6,299 bases of DNA from Bacillota bacterium (GCA_018725345.1 QLUI01000113.1:1-6299); one strand, 5' to 3'. Counted from the first letter of the stretch, positions 1 to 5,969 are shown. Numbers and translations: made by a program. Notes: a model not told the origin generated them from the letters alone.

Positions 1-450
1 AATTTCTTGTTGAACAGCGTAGCGAGCCGCATTAAAAGTAAAGCCGCGAGCTTGCAACTTTCTCAGCGCCTTATGAGGACAAGATATGCCATTTCCTTTA
101 AGTATTCGCACAAAATGCAGCGCTTTTTCCTGTTCCCGCTCCGGCGGGTAGAGATCACAGAGCACCAGCCAAGCCAAAGACCGTTCTATCCCGGCAGCGC
201 AAAGCTTTGCCTGAAAATACAACTGTCCGCGCGGTTTTTCTTCCAGTCGCACAGCAAGATAATTTTCGCTGAATTCACGATCATTAAGATAACCTGCCTC
301 TAGCATTTCTGCTATTACCTGATCGATTAAAGACTGAATTACACCTTTCTTTTGGAGCAAAGTGATTACTTGTTGAGAGGTGCGGGGGCGGACTGCCAGC
401 ATTTTATAGACCATGCTCCGCACCTGCTTTAAAGTCAAGATACTGCTCAT
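1..450 (-). CDS. recX: RecX family regulatory protein (C-terminus cut by window edge)
   Basis: RecX binds RecA filaments and modulates recombinase and coprotease activity in the cytoplasm. The frame read down from 450 is open for 150 codons to the window edge, with no stop, so the C-terminus is missing. It shows the all-helical three-repeat pattern of RecX: a first repeat around residues 8-55, the family-typical GYLNDREFSENYL at 53-65, PRGQLYFQAKLCAAGIE near 73-89, and a last repeat with KLQARGFTFNAARYAV near 129-144. Family members often end soon after this third repeat, so probably little is lost. The ATG shares four bases (ATGA) with the recA stop, which implies translational coupling and SOS co-regulation with recA. 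Identification rests on residue pattern plus position after recA, both of which agree well. Confidence 0.9.
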   Translation of the reverse strand, partial: MSSILTLKQVRSMVYKMLAVRPRTSQQVITLLQKKGVIQSLIDQVIAEMLEAGYLNDREFSENYLAVRLEEKPRGQLYFQAKLCAAGIERSLAWLVLCDLYPPEREQEKALHFVRILKGNGISCPHKALRKLQARGFTFNAARYAVQQEI

Positions 451-1469
451 GCTGGCGACGGTTCTGCGGAGATGTTAGTTATGGGCAAGCCATGTGCTTC
501 ACGAATTTTACGGTCTATGGTAGAGGCAATTTTCTTATTTTCTTTCAGAAACATGCGCGCGTTTTCCCGTCCTTGACCCATTCTCTCATCACCAAAGGAA
601 AACCAGGCGCCGCTTTTTTGAACAAGCTCCATCTCGCAGCCTAGATCTAGCAATGTGCCTTCACTAGAAATTCCCTCGCCATAAATAATATCAAAATCTG
701 CTTGCTTAAACGGCGGTGCTACTTTATTTTTTACTACTTTAACACGGGTACGGTTTCCCACAGCTTCACTGCCTTGCTTAATCGTCTCTATCCTGCGCAC
801 ATCAATGCGGACAGTAGCGTAAAACTTCAAGGCTCGGCCGCCAGGAGTCACCTCCGGACTACCAAACATGACTCCTACTTTTTCGCGAATCTGGTTAATA
901 AAGATAGCCGTCGTATTTGATTTGCAAATCGCCCCGGAAAGTTTACGCAAAGCCTGAGACATCAGCCGTGCCTGTAAACCCACATGAGAATCGCCCATCT
1001 CCCCCTCAAGCTCTGCTTTAGGGACCAATGCTGCCACAGAATCAATTACAAGCACATCTATAGCGCTGCTTCGCACCAGTGATTCTGCAATCTCGAGCGC
1101 CTGTTCCCCAGTATCTGGCTGAGACACCAAAAGTTCATCAATATTTACGCCAAGCTTTTTAGCGTAGAGCGGATCGAGTGCATGTTCTGCATCAACGAAT
1201 GCGGCAAAACCGCCAGTTTTCTGTGCCTCAGCAATGGCATGTAGCGCCACCGTAGTCTTCCCAGATGATTCTGGACCATAAATTTCAATGACCCGACCGC
1301 GAGGGAAACCACCCACCCCCAAAGCAATGTCTAAAGCAAGCGAACCGCTGGGAATTACAGACAAGTTCATCCGCTCAGCAGAGTCACCTAGTTTCATCAC
1401 CGAACCCTTTCCGAATTGCTTTTCAATCTGCAACAAGGCCATTTCCAGAGCCTTCTTCTTCTCCAACAA
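447..1469 (-). CDS. recA: Recombinase RecA
   Basis: RecA is the DNA-dependent ATPase that forms filaments on single-stranded DNA, drives homologous strand exchange and triggers LexA self-cleavage. With the TTG start at 1469 it has 340 residues, close to the usual 340-355. Visible motifs: Walker A GPESSGKT at 65-72, catalytic Glu in VDAEHALDP near 95, Walker B VLVIDSV at 139-145, and the L2 DNA-binding loop region from FINQIREKVGV through TPGGRALKFY at 190-217. The C-terminus is only weakly acidic. I chose TTG 1469 because GGGGAGG lies 8 bases upstream and the protein then aligns without overhang to B. subtilis RecA (MSDRQAALDMAL). Starts at ATG 1493 or TTG 1526 would add 8 or 19 residues; ATG 1493 lies inside the LexA box. 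recX overlaps the stop. Confidence 0.97.
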   Translation of the reverse strand: MLEKKKALEMALLQIEKQFGKGSVMKLGDSAERMNLSVIPSGSLALDIALGVGGFPRGRVIEIYGPESSGKTTVALHAIAEAQKTGGFAAFVDAEHALDPLYAKKLGVNIDELLVSQPDTGEQALEIAESLVRSSAIDVLVIDSVAALVPKAELEGEMGDSHVGLQARLMSQALRKLSGAICKSNTTAIFINQIREKVGVMFGSPEVTPGGRALKFYATVRIDVRRIETIKQGSEAVGNRTRVKVVKNKVAPPFKQADFDIIYGEGISSEGTLLDLGCEMELVQKSGAWFSFGDERMGQGRENARMFLKENKKIASTIDRKIREAHGLPITNISAEPSPA

Positions 1470-1477
1470 GACAGACA

Positions 1478-1484
1478 CCTCCCC
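1478..1484 (-). promoter_or_regulatory. recA ribosome binding site
   Basis: GGGGAGG on the minus strand lies 8 bases before TTG 1469. It is the strongest Shine-Dalgarno match near the recA N-terminus and decides the start. The competing ATG at 1493 has only a weaker AAGGG at short spacing. Confidence 0.7.
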
Positions 1485-1486
1485 AC

Positions 1487-1500
1487 CAAACATTTGTTCC
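1487..1500 (-). promoter_or_regulatory. LexA (SOS) operator upstream of recA
   Basis: The minus strand reads GGAACAAATGTTTG. The core GAACAAATGTTT fits all 12 positions of GAACRNRYGTTY, the core of the B. subtilis LexA/DinR consensus CGAACRNRYGTTYC; only the two outermost bases differ. It sits between a candidate promoter and the recA Shine-Dalgarno, where bound LexA would block transcription, and recA is the archetypal SOS gene. The match is direct; LexA binding is inferred. Confidence 0.65.
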
Positions 1501-1508
1501 CTTTTGTA

Positions 1509-1534
1509 ATTTCGACCTGAAATCAATAATTCCT
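1509..1534 (-). promoter_or_regulatory. Candidate recA promoter, sigma-H-like
   Basis: The minus strand has AGGAATT (1534-1528), 13 bases, then CGAAAT (1514-1509). This resembles the Bacillus sigma-H pattern of AGGA-W-W-T, a 12-14 base spacer and GAAT, with one extra A in the -10 part. Transcription would start at about 1500, placing the LexA box at the start site. No convincing sigma-A pair was found in the same gap. The call is tentative. Confidence 0.3.
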
Positions 1535-1583
1535 GCAGGTTTCTGAAAAAAGTTTTTATCTTGGTTTTTCTTTTGGGTTAAGG

Positions 1584-1611
1584 CCCCACCTCTAAGCGAA
1601 GCGTAGGTGGG
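1584..1611. repeat. Imperfect hairpin between cinA and recA
   Basis: The arms CCCACCT (1585-1591) and AGGTGGG (1605-1611) pair perfectly over 7 bp around a 13-base loop containing AAGCGAAGCG. On the plus strand it is followed by AATTTTTAA, so by itself it looks more like a plus-strand terminator, although no plus-strand gene is present. Its arms share the AGGTGG/CCACCT words with the neighbouring hairpin at 1619-1648, so the two could pair with each other. Confidence 0.5.
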
Positions 1612-1618
1612 AATTTTT

Positions 1619-1648
1619 AATCAGGTGGAGTAGACTCTCCACCTGATT
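1619..1648 (-). terminator. Perfect 12-bp hairpin after cinA, possible terminator
   Basis: AATCAGGTGGAG (1619-1630) and CTCCACCTGATT (1637-1648) form a perfect inverted repeat with a 6-base loop, 10 bases after the cinA stop. The position suits the end of the upstream transcription unit. On the minus strand the stem is followed by AAAAATT, not a T-run, so it is not a textbook intrinsic terminator. It could instead stabilise the 3' end of the message. Confidence 0.45.
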
Positions 1649-1658
1649 CCCCGATGTT

Positions 1659-2909
1659 TCAGCAAAGCTTAAACGAGTTCACTTTCAATAAATACAGGCG
1701 TAGCATATTTAACGCTGCCATTGCAGCTCGCTCCTTTATAGTCTCCCTGTTGCCAATAAAATTAAACTTACTGCAAAAAATACCTTCAGCAGTAGCTATA
1801 GCCATAAAGACTAACCCCACAGGTTTTTCAGCAGTTCCACCAGTCGGGCCGGCCACACCAGTAATGGCTACTGCTAAATCGCTGTGACTACGTATTCGCA
1901 GATTCTCCGCCATTGATCGTGCAACCTCCTCTGAGACAGCCCCATGTTTTTCGATTAACTCGGACGGTACCCCTAAAAGTTCTGTTTTTGAACGGTTGCT
2001 GTAGACCACCTGTCCCTGTAGGAAATAGGTTGAACTGCCTGAAACATTAGTTAACAAGTGTGCTAACAGTCCGCCCGTACAAGATTCAGCCACAGCAATA
2101 GTCATATTTCTCTTGACCAGCAGACTGGCTAGCTTATCCGCCATGGTTTCCTCATCGCGAGCAAATACTACTTCGCCTAAGCGCTTCAATACACTCAATT
2201 CTGTCGTATCCAAAAGATTTAGTGCCTCTCCTCTAGTGACTGCTTTTGCCGTTAAACGCAGATGAACTTCAGCATGTTTTGCTAATGGAGCAATAGTAGG
2301 GTTGGTCTGATTAGCAAGCAAATCTGCTATACGTTCTTCCATGGCAGACTCTCCTATTCCTGTTATCTTCAAGACACGGGAAAGTATCACACCGTTTTTT
2401 TTCGGCAGCAGCTGTAAAACCTGATCTGTAAACATGGGCATCAGTTCACGGGGCGGTCCAGGCAGTAAAACCACAATTTTCCCACCGTGCTCAAGCCAAA
2501 TTCCCGGAGCTGTACCATGGTTATTGATTAATAGTCTTGCTCCGCTCGGGATTAACGCCTGCTTATAGTTATTGTCTGTCATTTTTCGTTCCAACCTAGC
2601 GAAGATCTCTTCCAACTCTTTCTCCCATGCCTCATCCTTTTCTAATGTCAAGCCCAATACGTCTGCCACCGTCTCCTTAGTAAGATCATCCATGGTAGGG
2701 CCAAGTCCTCCGGAAAATATTATCAAGTCTGCACGGTTCAGAGCTATGCTAAAAGTTTCTGCCACGCGTTGAGGATTATCTCCCACCACCGTATGCCAAT
2801 AGACATCAATTCCCCTTTCAGCTAATTTCTCTGAAAGGTAACGTGCGTTAGTGTTAGTAATTTGACCAAGCAAAAGCTCTGTTCCCACCGCAATGATTTC
2901 AGTCTTCAT
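1659..2909 (-). CDS. cinA: CinA family protein (CinA-N nucleotidase domain plus PncC-type NMN amidohydrolase domain)
   Basis: CinA proteins combine an N-terminal MoCF-like domain, with ADP-ribose/CoA pyrophosphatase activity in studied members, and a C-terminal NMN deamidase domain used in pyridine nucleotide recycling. The name comes from competence induction, where it is coexpressed with recA. The protein has 416 residues, the usual full length. The N-domain carries GTELLLGQITNTNA near 9-22 and SGGLGPTMDDLTKE at 66-79; the C-domain carries AESCTGG at 274-280, with likely catalytic Ser276, and TGVAGPTGGTAEKPVG at 350-365. Both domains look intact. The ATG at 2909 is chosen because the protein then begins with the family-typical MKTEIIAVGTELLLG and AGAGG lies 7 bases upstream; the longer frame to 2975 only runs into mnmA. 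It follows mnmA by 16 bp, so cotranscription is likely. Confidence 0.95.
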   Translation of the reverse strand: MKTEIIAVGTELLLGQITNTNARYLSEKLAERGIDVYWHTVVGDNPQRVAETFSIALNRADLIIFSGGLGPTMDDLTKETVADVLGLTLEKDEAWEKELEEIFARLERKMTDNNYKQALIPSGARLLINNHGTAPGIWLEHGGKIVVLLPGPPRELMPMFTDQVLQLLPKKNGVILSRVLKITGIGESAMEERIADLLANQTNPTIAPLAKHAEVHLRLTAKAVTRGEALNLLDTTELSVLKRLGEVVFARDEETMADKLASLLVKRNMTIAVAESCTGGLLAHLLTNVSGSSTYFLQGQVVYSNRSKTELLGVPSELIEKHGAVSEEVARSMAENLRIRSHSDLAVAITGVAGPTGGTAEKPVGLVFMAIATAEGIFCSKFNFIGNRETIKERAAMAALNMLRLYLLKVNSFKLC

Positions 2910-2925
2910 CCTCGCACCTCTTTCT

Positions 2926-4026
2926 TTAGCGCATGGCTTTCTGAATAATTCCGCCACCCAACACATCATCGCCAATGTAAAACACTACCGACTGACCAGG
3001 CGTCACGGCTCGTTCCGGTTCGTCAAAATTTAGCCTAATCCGTCCATCTCCTAAAGGCAAGAGAGTGGCTGCCACCTCTTTGGCATGATAGCGGATTTTA
3101 GCGGTAACACGCATCGCTTCTGTCAGTTGGGGTAATAAAATAAAATTCAAATCATCGGCAATCAGAGACGATGAAAACACGTCCTTATTACTGCCTACAA
3201 GTAATGTGTTGTTTTCCACATCCAAGGCTACCACAAAAAGGGGGCGGCCGACCGCCAAGCCTAGTCCTTTGCGCTGCCCAACTGTATAGTTAGCCAAACC
3301 CTCATGTGTGCCCAGCCGATTGCCCGCAACATCCATAATCGGTCCCGGCTTCTGTTTTAGATTAATTTCTTCCCGTAAAAACCGTTTATAATCATCATCG
3401 GGAATAAAACAAATCTCTTGGCTATCCGGCTTATCCGCCACAGACAACCCATACTCAGCCGCCATCTCCCGCACTTCGCTTTTTAAAAAATTCCCCAGTG
3501 GAAACAAGGTGTGGGCCAGCTGTTCTTGGGTCAGATTATACAACGCATACGTCTGGTCTTTACTTGCATCCCTTGCTTTTTTTAAGCGATAGCGCCCCAA
3601 TAATTGGTCATATTCAATCCTAGCGTAATGACCGGTAGCAAGATAGCAGGCTTCCAGTTCAAACGCTCTTTTTAAAAGCAAATTAAATTTCATAAAGCGA
3701 TTACAAGCAATACACGGATTTGGTGTATGTCCACGCCGGTATTCTTCCACAAAGTTATCAACCACCTGCAGGCGAAATGCCTCCTTAAAATTTAATACAT
3801 AAAATGGAATAGACATTTTGTCTGATACACGGCGGGCATCATCAACCGCCGAGAGCGAGCAACAGCCACGTCCGGCTATTTTTGCGTCTTCCTCAAAGTC
3901 AGGCGATGTCCATAACCTCATAGTGACGCCAATAACATCAAATCCCTGTTCTTTCAACAGAGCAACGCAGAGCGAACTATCCACTCCGCCGCTCATGGCC
4001 ACAATTACTCGCCTGTTCTTTTTCAA
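2926..4026 (-). CDS. mnmA: tRNA-specific 2-thiouridylase MnmA
   Basis: MnmA activates C2 of U34 in tRNA-Glu, -Gln and -Lys with ATP and inserts sulfur passed from a cysteine desulfurase, giving 2-thiouridine. Numbered from TTG 4026 the protein has 366 residues, matching about 360-375 in the family. It has the PP-loop SGGVDSS at 12-18, a CCSLSAVDDARRV segment from 55, the first catalytic cysteine in NPCIAC (Cys105) and the second in SQEICFIPDDDY (Cys206). The C-terminal beta-barrel ends in VLGGGIIQKAMR. The start is uncertain: TTG 4026 has GGAGG 11 bases upstream, whereas TTG 4044 overlaps that GGAGG and has no clear ribosome site; it would add six residues (MEADFA). It lies 55 bp after scfB and 16 bp before cinA. 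No cysteine desulfurase gene is in the window. Confidence 0.95.
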   Translation of the reverse strand: MKKNRRVIVAMSGGVDSSLCVALLKEQGFDVIGVTMRLWTSPDFEEDAKIAGRGCCSLSAVDDARRVSDKMSIPFYVLNFKEAFRLQVVDNFVEEYRRGHTPNPCIACNRFMKFNLLLKRAFELEACYLATGHYARIEYDQLLGRYRLKKARDASKDQTYALYNLTQEQLAHTLFPLGNFLKSEVREMAAEYGLSVADKPDSQEICFIPDDDYKRFLREEINLKQKPGPIMDVAGNRLGTHEGLANYTVGQRKGLGLAVGRPLFVVALDVENNTLLVGSNKDVFSSSLIADDLNFILLPQLTEAMRVTAKIRYHAKEVAATLLPLGDGRIRLNFDEPERAVTPGQSVVFYIGDDVLGGGIIQKAMR

Positions 4027-4081
4027 AGCAAAATCCGCCTCCAACTCGACTCTATCCCGTAGTATCGCCAGCGCTGCCGCT

Positions 4082-5449
4082 TTAAATATCCATTTTATAA
4101 CCGTCTAACTGGAATAGTTTCCGCCTTGCCTGCAAATACAAGCCGCATTCCACTCTTTTTTTATGTAACGCACATCCCAAAGCATAAGGGATTGACAAAT
4201 CCCGATTAATAGACCAAGCCGCCGCGTGACAGCCGCCGCCGCAAAAGAAGCGGGCAAAACAAAGCCGACATGCTTCCTTGTCAGCATGATCTACTGCAGA
4301 AAAGCGCTCCAGCACCTTACGGTTTACTTCACTATTAACATCACCGACACAAAACGCTTCCTCACCAACAAACTGGTGACAGGGATAAAGTTTTCCTTCC
4401 GGCGTAACTGCCAGATATGCCGCACCGGCACCGCAGCCCATGGCACGCTTCTTTGCACAGGGCCCTTGCTCTAAATCAAGCTCAAAGTGGAAAAAGTGAA
4501 CCCTCTTCCCCTTTACTTCTTTATCCCAGAGCATCGCCGCCAGTTTCTCATACTCAGCAAAAAGTAGCGGCAAATCATCATGCCGCAACACTTCATCAGC
4601 TTCTGGCGACAAAACAGCCGGCTCCAGCGAAATCCGGTCAAAGCCTTGGTCGATCATTGCCTGGATATCATCCGTGAAGTCCAGATTATGACGTGTATAT
4701 GTACCGCGCAAATAATAATTCTCACCACCCCGTCCAGAGACAATCGTTCTGCAGTTCCGGAGCACTTGCTGCCAACTACCGCCGCCACCAAGTGTTTTAC
4801 GCATCCGGTCGTGTACCTCCTCCCGCCCGTCCAGAGATAATACAATGCTTATATTTTCTCCGTTCAAATATTCCCGCACTTCAGGCGGAATCTGCAGCGC
4901 GTTGCTCGTTACAGTAAATTTTAGAAGTTTGCCAAGCGCTTCTCCTCGTTGCCTGGCGTAATTCACCGTATCTTTTAAAACCTGAAAATTCAGGAGAGGT
5001 TCTCCGCCGAAAAAGTCTATTTCGCAGTGTTTTCTTCCCTTGCTGGCTACAAGCAAAAAATCCACAGCCTTTTTTGCAACATCAAAAGACATTAGTCCCC
5101 GTTTCCCACCATAATAGCCGGCCCCGGCAAAGCAGTAGCGACATCGCAAATTGCAATCGTGCGCTAAGTGCAGACAAAGCGCTTTCACTACTCCGTCGAA
5201 AGACAGCTCCATTGCCCTGGGTGCACTAAAGAGCAAATCTTTTTCCCGTAGTTCAATTATCTCACTTAAGACCTGTACCCCAATTTCCGCTCCAAATTTC
5301 AGGTTAAGTTCAGCCTCCACCGCTAGAAGCTCTCCACCTGCCGCTAACTGCTGTACAGCCCAAAAGGCAGCGCTATCGAGCAGATGTAAAGCGCCGCTCT
5401 CCACATCTAAGGCTAACTTTAGCCCATGCATTTCGAATGTATGAATCAT
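4082..5449 (-). CDS. scfB: SCIFF peptide maturase, radical SAM/SPASM thioether-forming enzyme
   Basis: This enzyme installs the thioether bridge in the SCIFF precursor by radical chemistry; the characterised homologue is CteB of Clostridium thermocellum. It has 455 residues. Residues 1-75 form the likely RiPP recognition element that grips the peptide leader, starting MIHTFEMHGLKLALDVESG. The radical SAM core follows, with CNLRCRYC giving Cys99, Cys103 and Cys106 for the SAM-binding 4Fe-4S cluster, and GGEP at 148-151. The SPASM domain carries Cys339-x12-G-x4-Cys357, then Cys394-x2-Cys397-x5-Cys403-x3-Cys407 and Cys426, which should hold two auxiliary clusters. ATG 5449 has GAGG 7 bases upstream and gives the family N-terminus. 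The open frame continues 24 codons further to a TTG at 5521, but that stretch lies in repeat DNA. Its substrate gene scfA lies 298 bp upstream. Confidence 0.95.
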   Translation of the reverse strand: MIHTFEMHGLKLALDVESGALHLLDSAAFWAVQQLAAGGELLAVEAELNLKFGAEIGVQVLSEIIELREKDLLFSAPRAMELSFDGVVKALCLHLAHDCNLRCRYCFAGAGYYGGKRGLMSFDVAKKAVDFLLVASKGRKHCEIDFFGGEPLLNFQVLKDTVNYARQRGEALGKLLKFTVTSNALQIPPEVREYLNGENISIVLSLDGREEVHDRMRKTLGGGGSWQQVLRNCRTIVSGRGGENYYLRGTYTRHNLDFTDDIQAMIDQGFDRISLEPAVLSPEADEVLRHDDLPLLFAEYEKLAAMLWDKEVKGKRVHFFHFELDLEQGPCAKKRAMGCGAGAAYLAVTPEGKLYPCHQFVGEEAFCVGDVNSEVNRKVLERFSAVDHADKEACRLCFARFFCGGGCHAAAWSINRDLSIPYALGCALHKKRVECGLYLQARRKLFQLDGYKMDI

Positions 5450-5492
5450 CTGACATCCTCTTTCTAAGTAAACTTTTGCTTTTGAATCGCAA

Positions 5493-5518
5493 CAAGAATA
5501 AGGGGGAATCTCCCTTAA
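5493..5518. repeat. Palindromic 26-bp direct repeat, copy 1
   Basis: It begins CAAGAATAAGGGGGAATC and ends TCCCTTAA, differing from the copy at 5632-5657 at one of 26 positions (T instead of C at 5511). The inner part TAAGGGGG-AAT-CTCCCTTA is a hairpin with one mismatch. It lies in the upstream region of scfB. Confidence 0.85.
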
Positions 5519-5532
5519 CAACCACCTTGACT

Positions 5533-5580
5533 ACAAGAAAAACGCTTCGCGCTTTTTAACATAAGACGCGTTTTTCTTGT
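5533..5580. repeat. Perfect 13-bp inverted repeat between scfA and scfB
   Basis: ACAAGAAAAACGC (5533-5545) and GCGTTTTTCTTGT (5568-5580) pair perfectly around a 22-base loop. On the minus strand the loop plus the second arm can also fold as AAAAA-g-CGC-GAA-GCG-TTTTT (5557-5538), a terminator-like hairpin using the same GCG. The two folds exclude each other. It stands about 90 bp upstream of the scfB start. Confidence 0.7.
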
Positions 5581-5631
5581 TCTTTAGGGGGCTGCCTCCC
5601 CTTCGACGGGTCTTCGAGCCTGACTACCCCG

Positions 5632-5657
5632 CAAGAATAAGGGGGAATCCCCCTTAA
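5632..5657. repeat. Palindromic 26-bp direct repeat, copy 2
   Basis: It has the same orientation as copy 1, 139 bp away from it, with 25 of 26 bases identical. In this copy TAAGGGGG-AAT-CCCCCTTA is a perfect 8-bp palindrome. It is followed by AAACCCCC. The DNA between the copies is rich in G- and C-runs and carries another short hairpin (AGGGG at 5586-5590 with CCCCT at 5598-5602). Confidence 0.85.
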
Positions 5658-5665
5658 AACCCCCA

Positions 5666-5713
5666 TCGGCTAGGAAAATTAGCTGACCAATGATGATATA
5701 ATTTCCTAGCCGA
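5666..5713. repeat. Perfect 12-bp inverted repeat downstream of the scfA terminator
   Basis: TCGGCTAGGAAA (5666-5677) and TTTCCTAGCCGA (5702-5713) pair perfectly around a 24-base AT-rich loop. It directly abuts the T-tract of the scfA terminator on the scfB side. Six bases of its first transcribed arm (GTCGGC, 5714-5709) could alternatively pair with GCCGAC in the terminator stem. It could be a second barrier to readthrough, a 3'-end stabiliser or part of an inserted repeat element. Confidence 0.7.
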
Positions 5714-5714
5714 C

Positions 5715-5742
5715 AAAAAAAAGTAGTCGGCGACTACTTTTT
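5715..5742 (-). terminator. Intrinsic terminator between scfA and scfB
   Basis: On the minus strand AAAAAGTAGTC (5742-5732) pairs with GACTACTTTTT across a 3-base loop, followed by a run of eight T (5722-5715). It starts 5 bases after the scfA stop. It should end most scfA transcripts before scfB, making peptide message more abundant than enzyme message, unless scfB has its own promoter. Confidence 0.8.
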
Positions 5743-5747
5743 CCTGT

Positions 5748-5906
5748 TCACTTGTCAGCTTTCTCTCTTTCGCAAACTTGGTTTCCCACAGTACAAGAAG
5801 TTTTACAGGCAGACTGGCAGGAAGTGGGACACTCTCCGCAACCAGTACCGGCCGCAAATCCTTTACCCGCATCAGGATTGACAGTCAAAATATGCTTTTT
5901 CTCCAC
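5748..5906 (-). CDS. scfA: Six-cysteine ranthipeptide precursor SCIFF
   Basis: This is the 52-residue precursor of a ribosomally made, thioether-bridged peptide (SCIFF, six cysteines in forty-five residues). It starts MEKKHILTVNPDAGKG, the leader read by the RRE of ScfB, and carries the cysteine core CGECPTSCQSACKTSC followed by TVGNQVCE: Cys23, 26, 30, 34, 38 and 45. In the C. thermocellum homologue CteA the bridge joins Cys32 to Thr37; the same five-residue step here is Cys34 to Thr39, an inference by motif. There is no signal peptide and no obvious Gly-Gly leader cleavage site. The GTG start has AAGGAGG 7 bases upstream and no in-frame ATG exists between it and that site. A sigma-A promoter lies upstream and a terminator follows the stop. 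A longer frame at 5654-5872 is only a shadow. The family is nearly universal in Clostridia; its role is unsettled. Confidence 0.96.
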   Translation of the reverse strand: MEKKHILTVNPDAGKGFAAGTGCGECPTSCQSACKTSCTVGNQVCEREKADK

Positions 5907-5913
5907 GTTGTTC

Positions 5914-5920
5914 CCTCCTT
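5914..5920 (-). promoter_or_regulatory. scfA ribosome binding site
   Basis: A perfect AAGGAGG on the minus strand lies 7 bases before GTG 5906. It fixes the non-ATG start and predicts strong translation, as expected for an abundant peptide precursor. Confidence 0.9.
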
Positions 5921-5936
5921 GAAAGATTACAGTTCG

Positions 5937-5965
5937 ATTATAGCACAGTTGAGAAAGGCGGTAAA
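5937..5965 (-). promoter_or_regulatory. Sigma-A promoter of scfA
   Basis: The minus strand has TTTACC (5965-5960, 4 of 6 matches to TTGACA), a 17-base spacer and a perfect TATAAT (5942-5937) preceded by TG at the extended -10 position. Transcription should start near 5930, giving a leader of about 25 bases that contains the AAGGAGG. This is the clearest promoter in the window. Confidence 0.85.
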
Positions 5966-5969
5966 GTTA

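Noticed and set aside
7..303. Plus-strand open frame of 98 codons
   Set aside because: It is antisense to recX, which has clear family motifs over the same bases; the plus-strand translation shows no recognisable domain.
1584..1620. Plus-strand intrinsic terminator between recA and cinA
   Set aside because: The hairpin followed by ATTTTT fits the form, but no plus-strand gene lies upstream to terminate, so it is listed only as a hairpin.
2910..2975. 22-residue N-terminal extension of CinA
   Set aside because: It overlaps the mnmA 3' end and has no family similarity; ATG 2909 has a good ribosome site and the standard CinA N-terminus.
4226..4917. Several overlapping plus-strand frames opposite scfB
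   Set aside because: They are low-complexity shadow translations antisense to the radical SAM and SPASM coding sequence, with no ribosome sites or domains.
5450..5521. 24-residue N-terminal extension of ScfB
   Set aside because: It would start at a TTG within palindromic repeat DNA with no ribosome site; the family N-terminus begins at ATG 5449 with GAGG at 7 bases.
5493..5657. CRISPR-like array
   Set aside because: There are only two repeat copies, 113 bp apart with no regular spacers and no cas genes; the units are palindromic intergenic repeats.
5674..5702. Plus-strand TATAAT inside the inverted repeat loop as a promoter
   Set aside because: It lacks an acceptable -35 at 16-18 bases and no plus-strand gene follows.
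5654..5872. Minus-strand open frame of 72 codons starting MRVKDLRPV
   Set aside because: It reads scfA in a wrong frame and runs on through its terminator; it has no ribosome site, while the true frame gives the SCIFF peptide.
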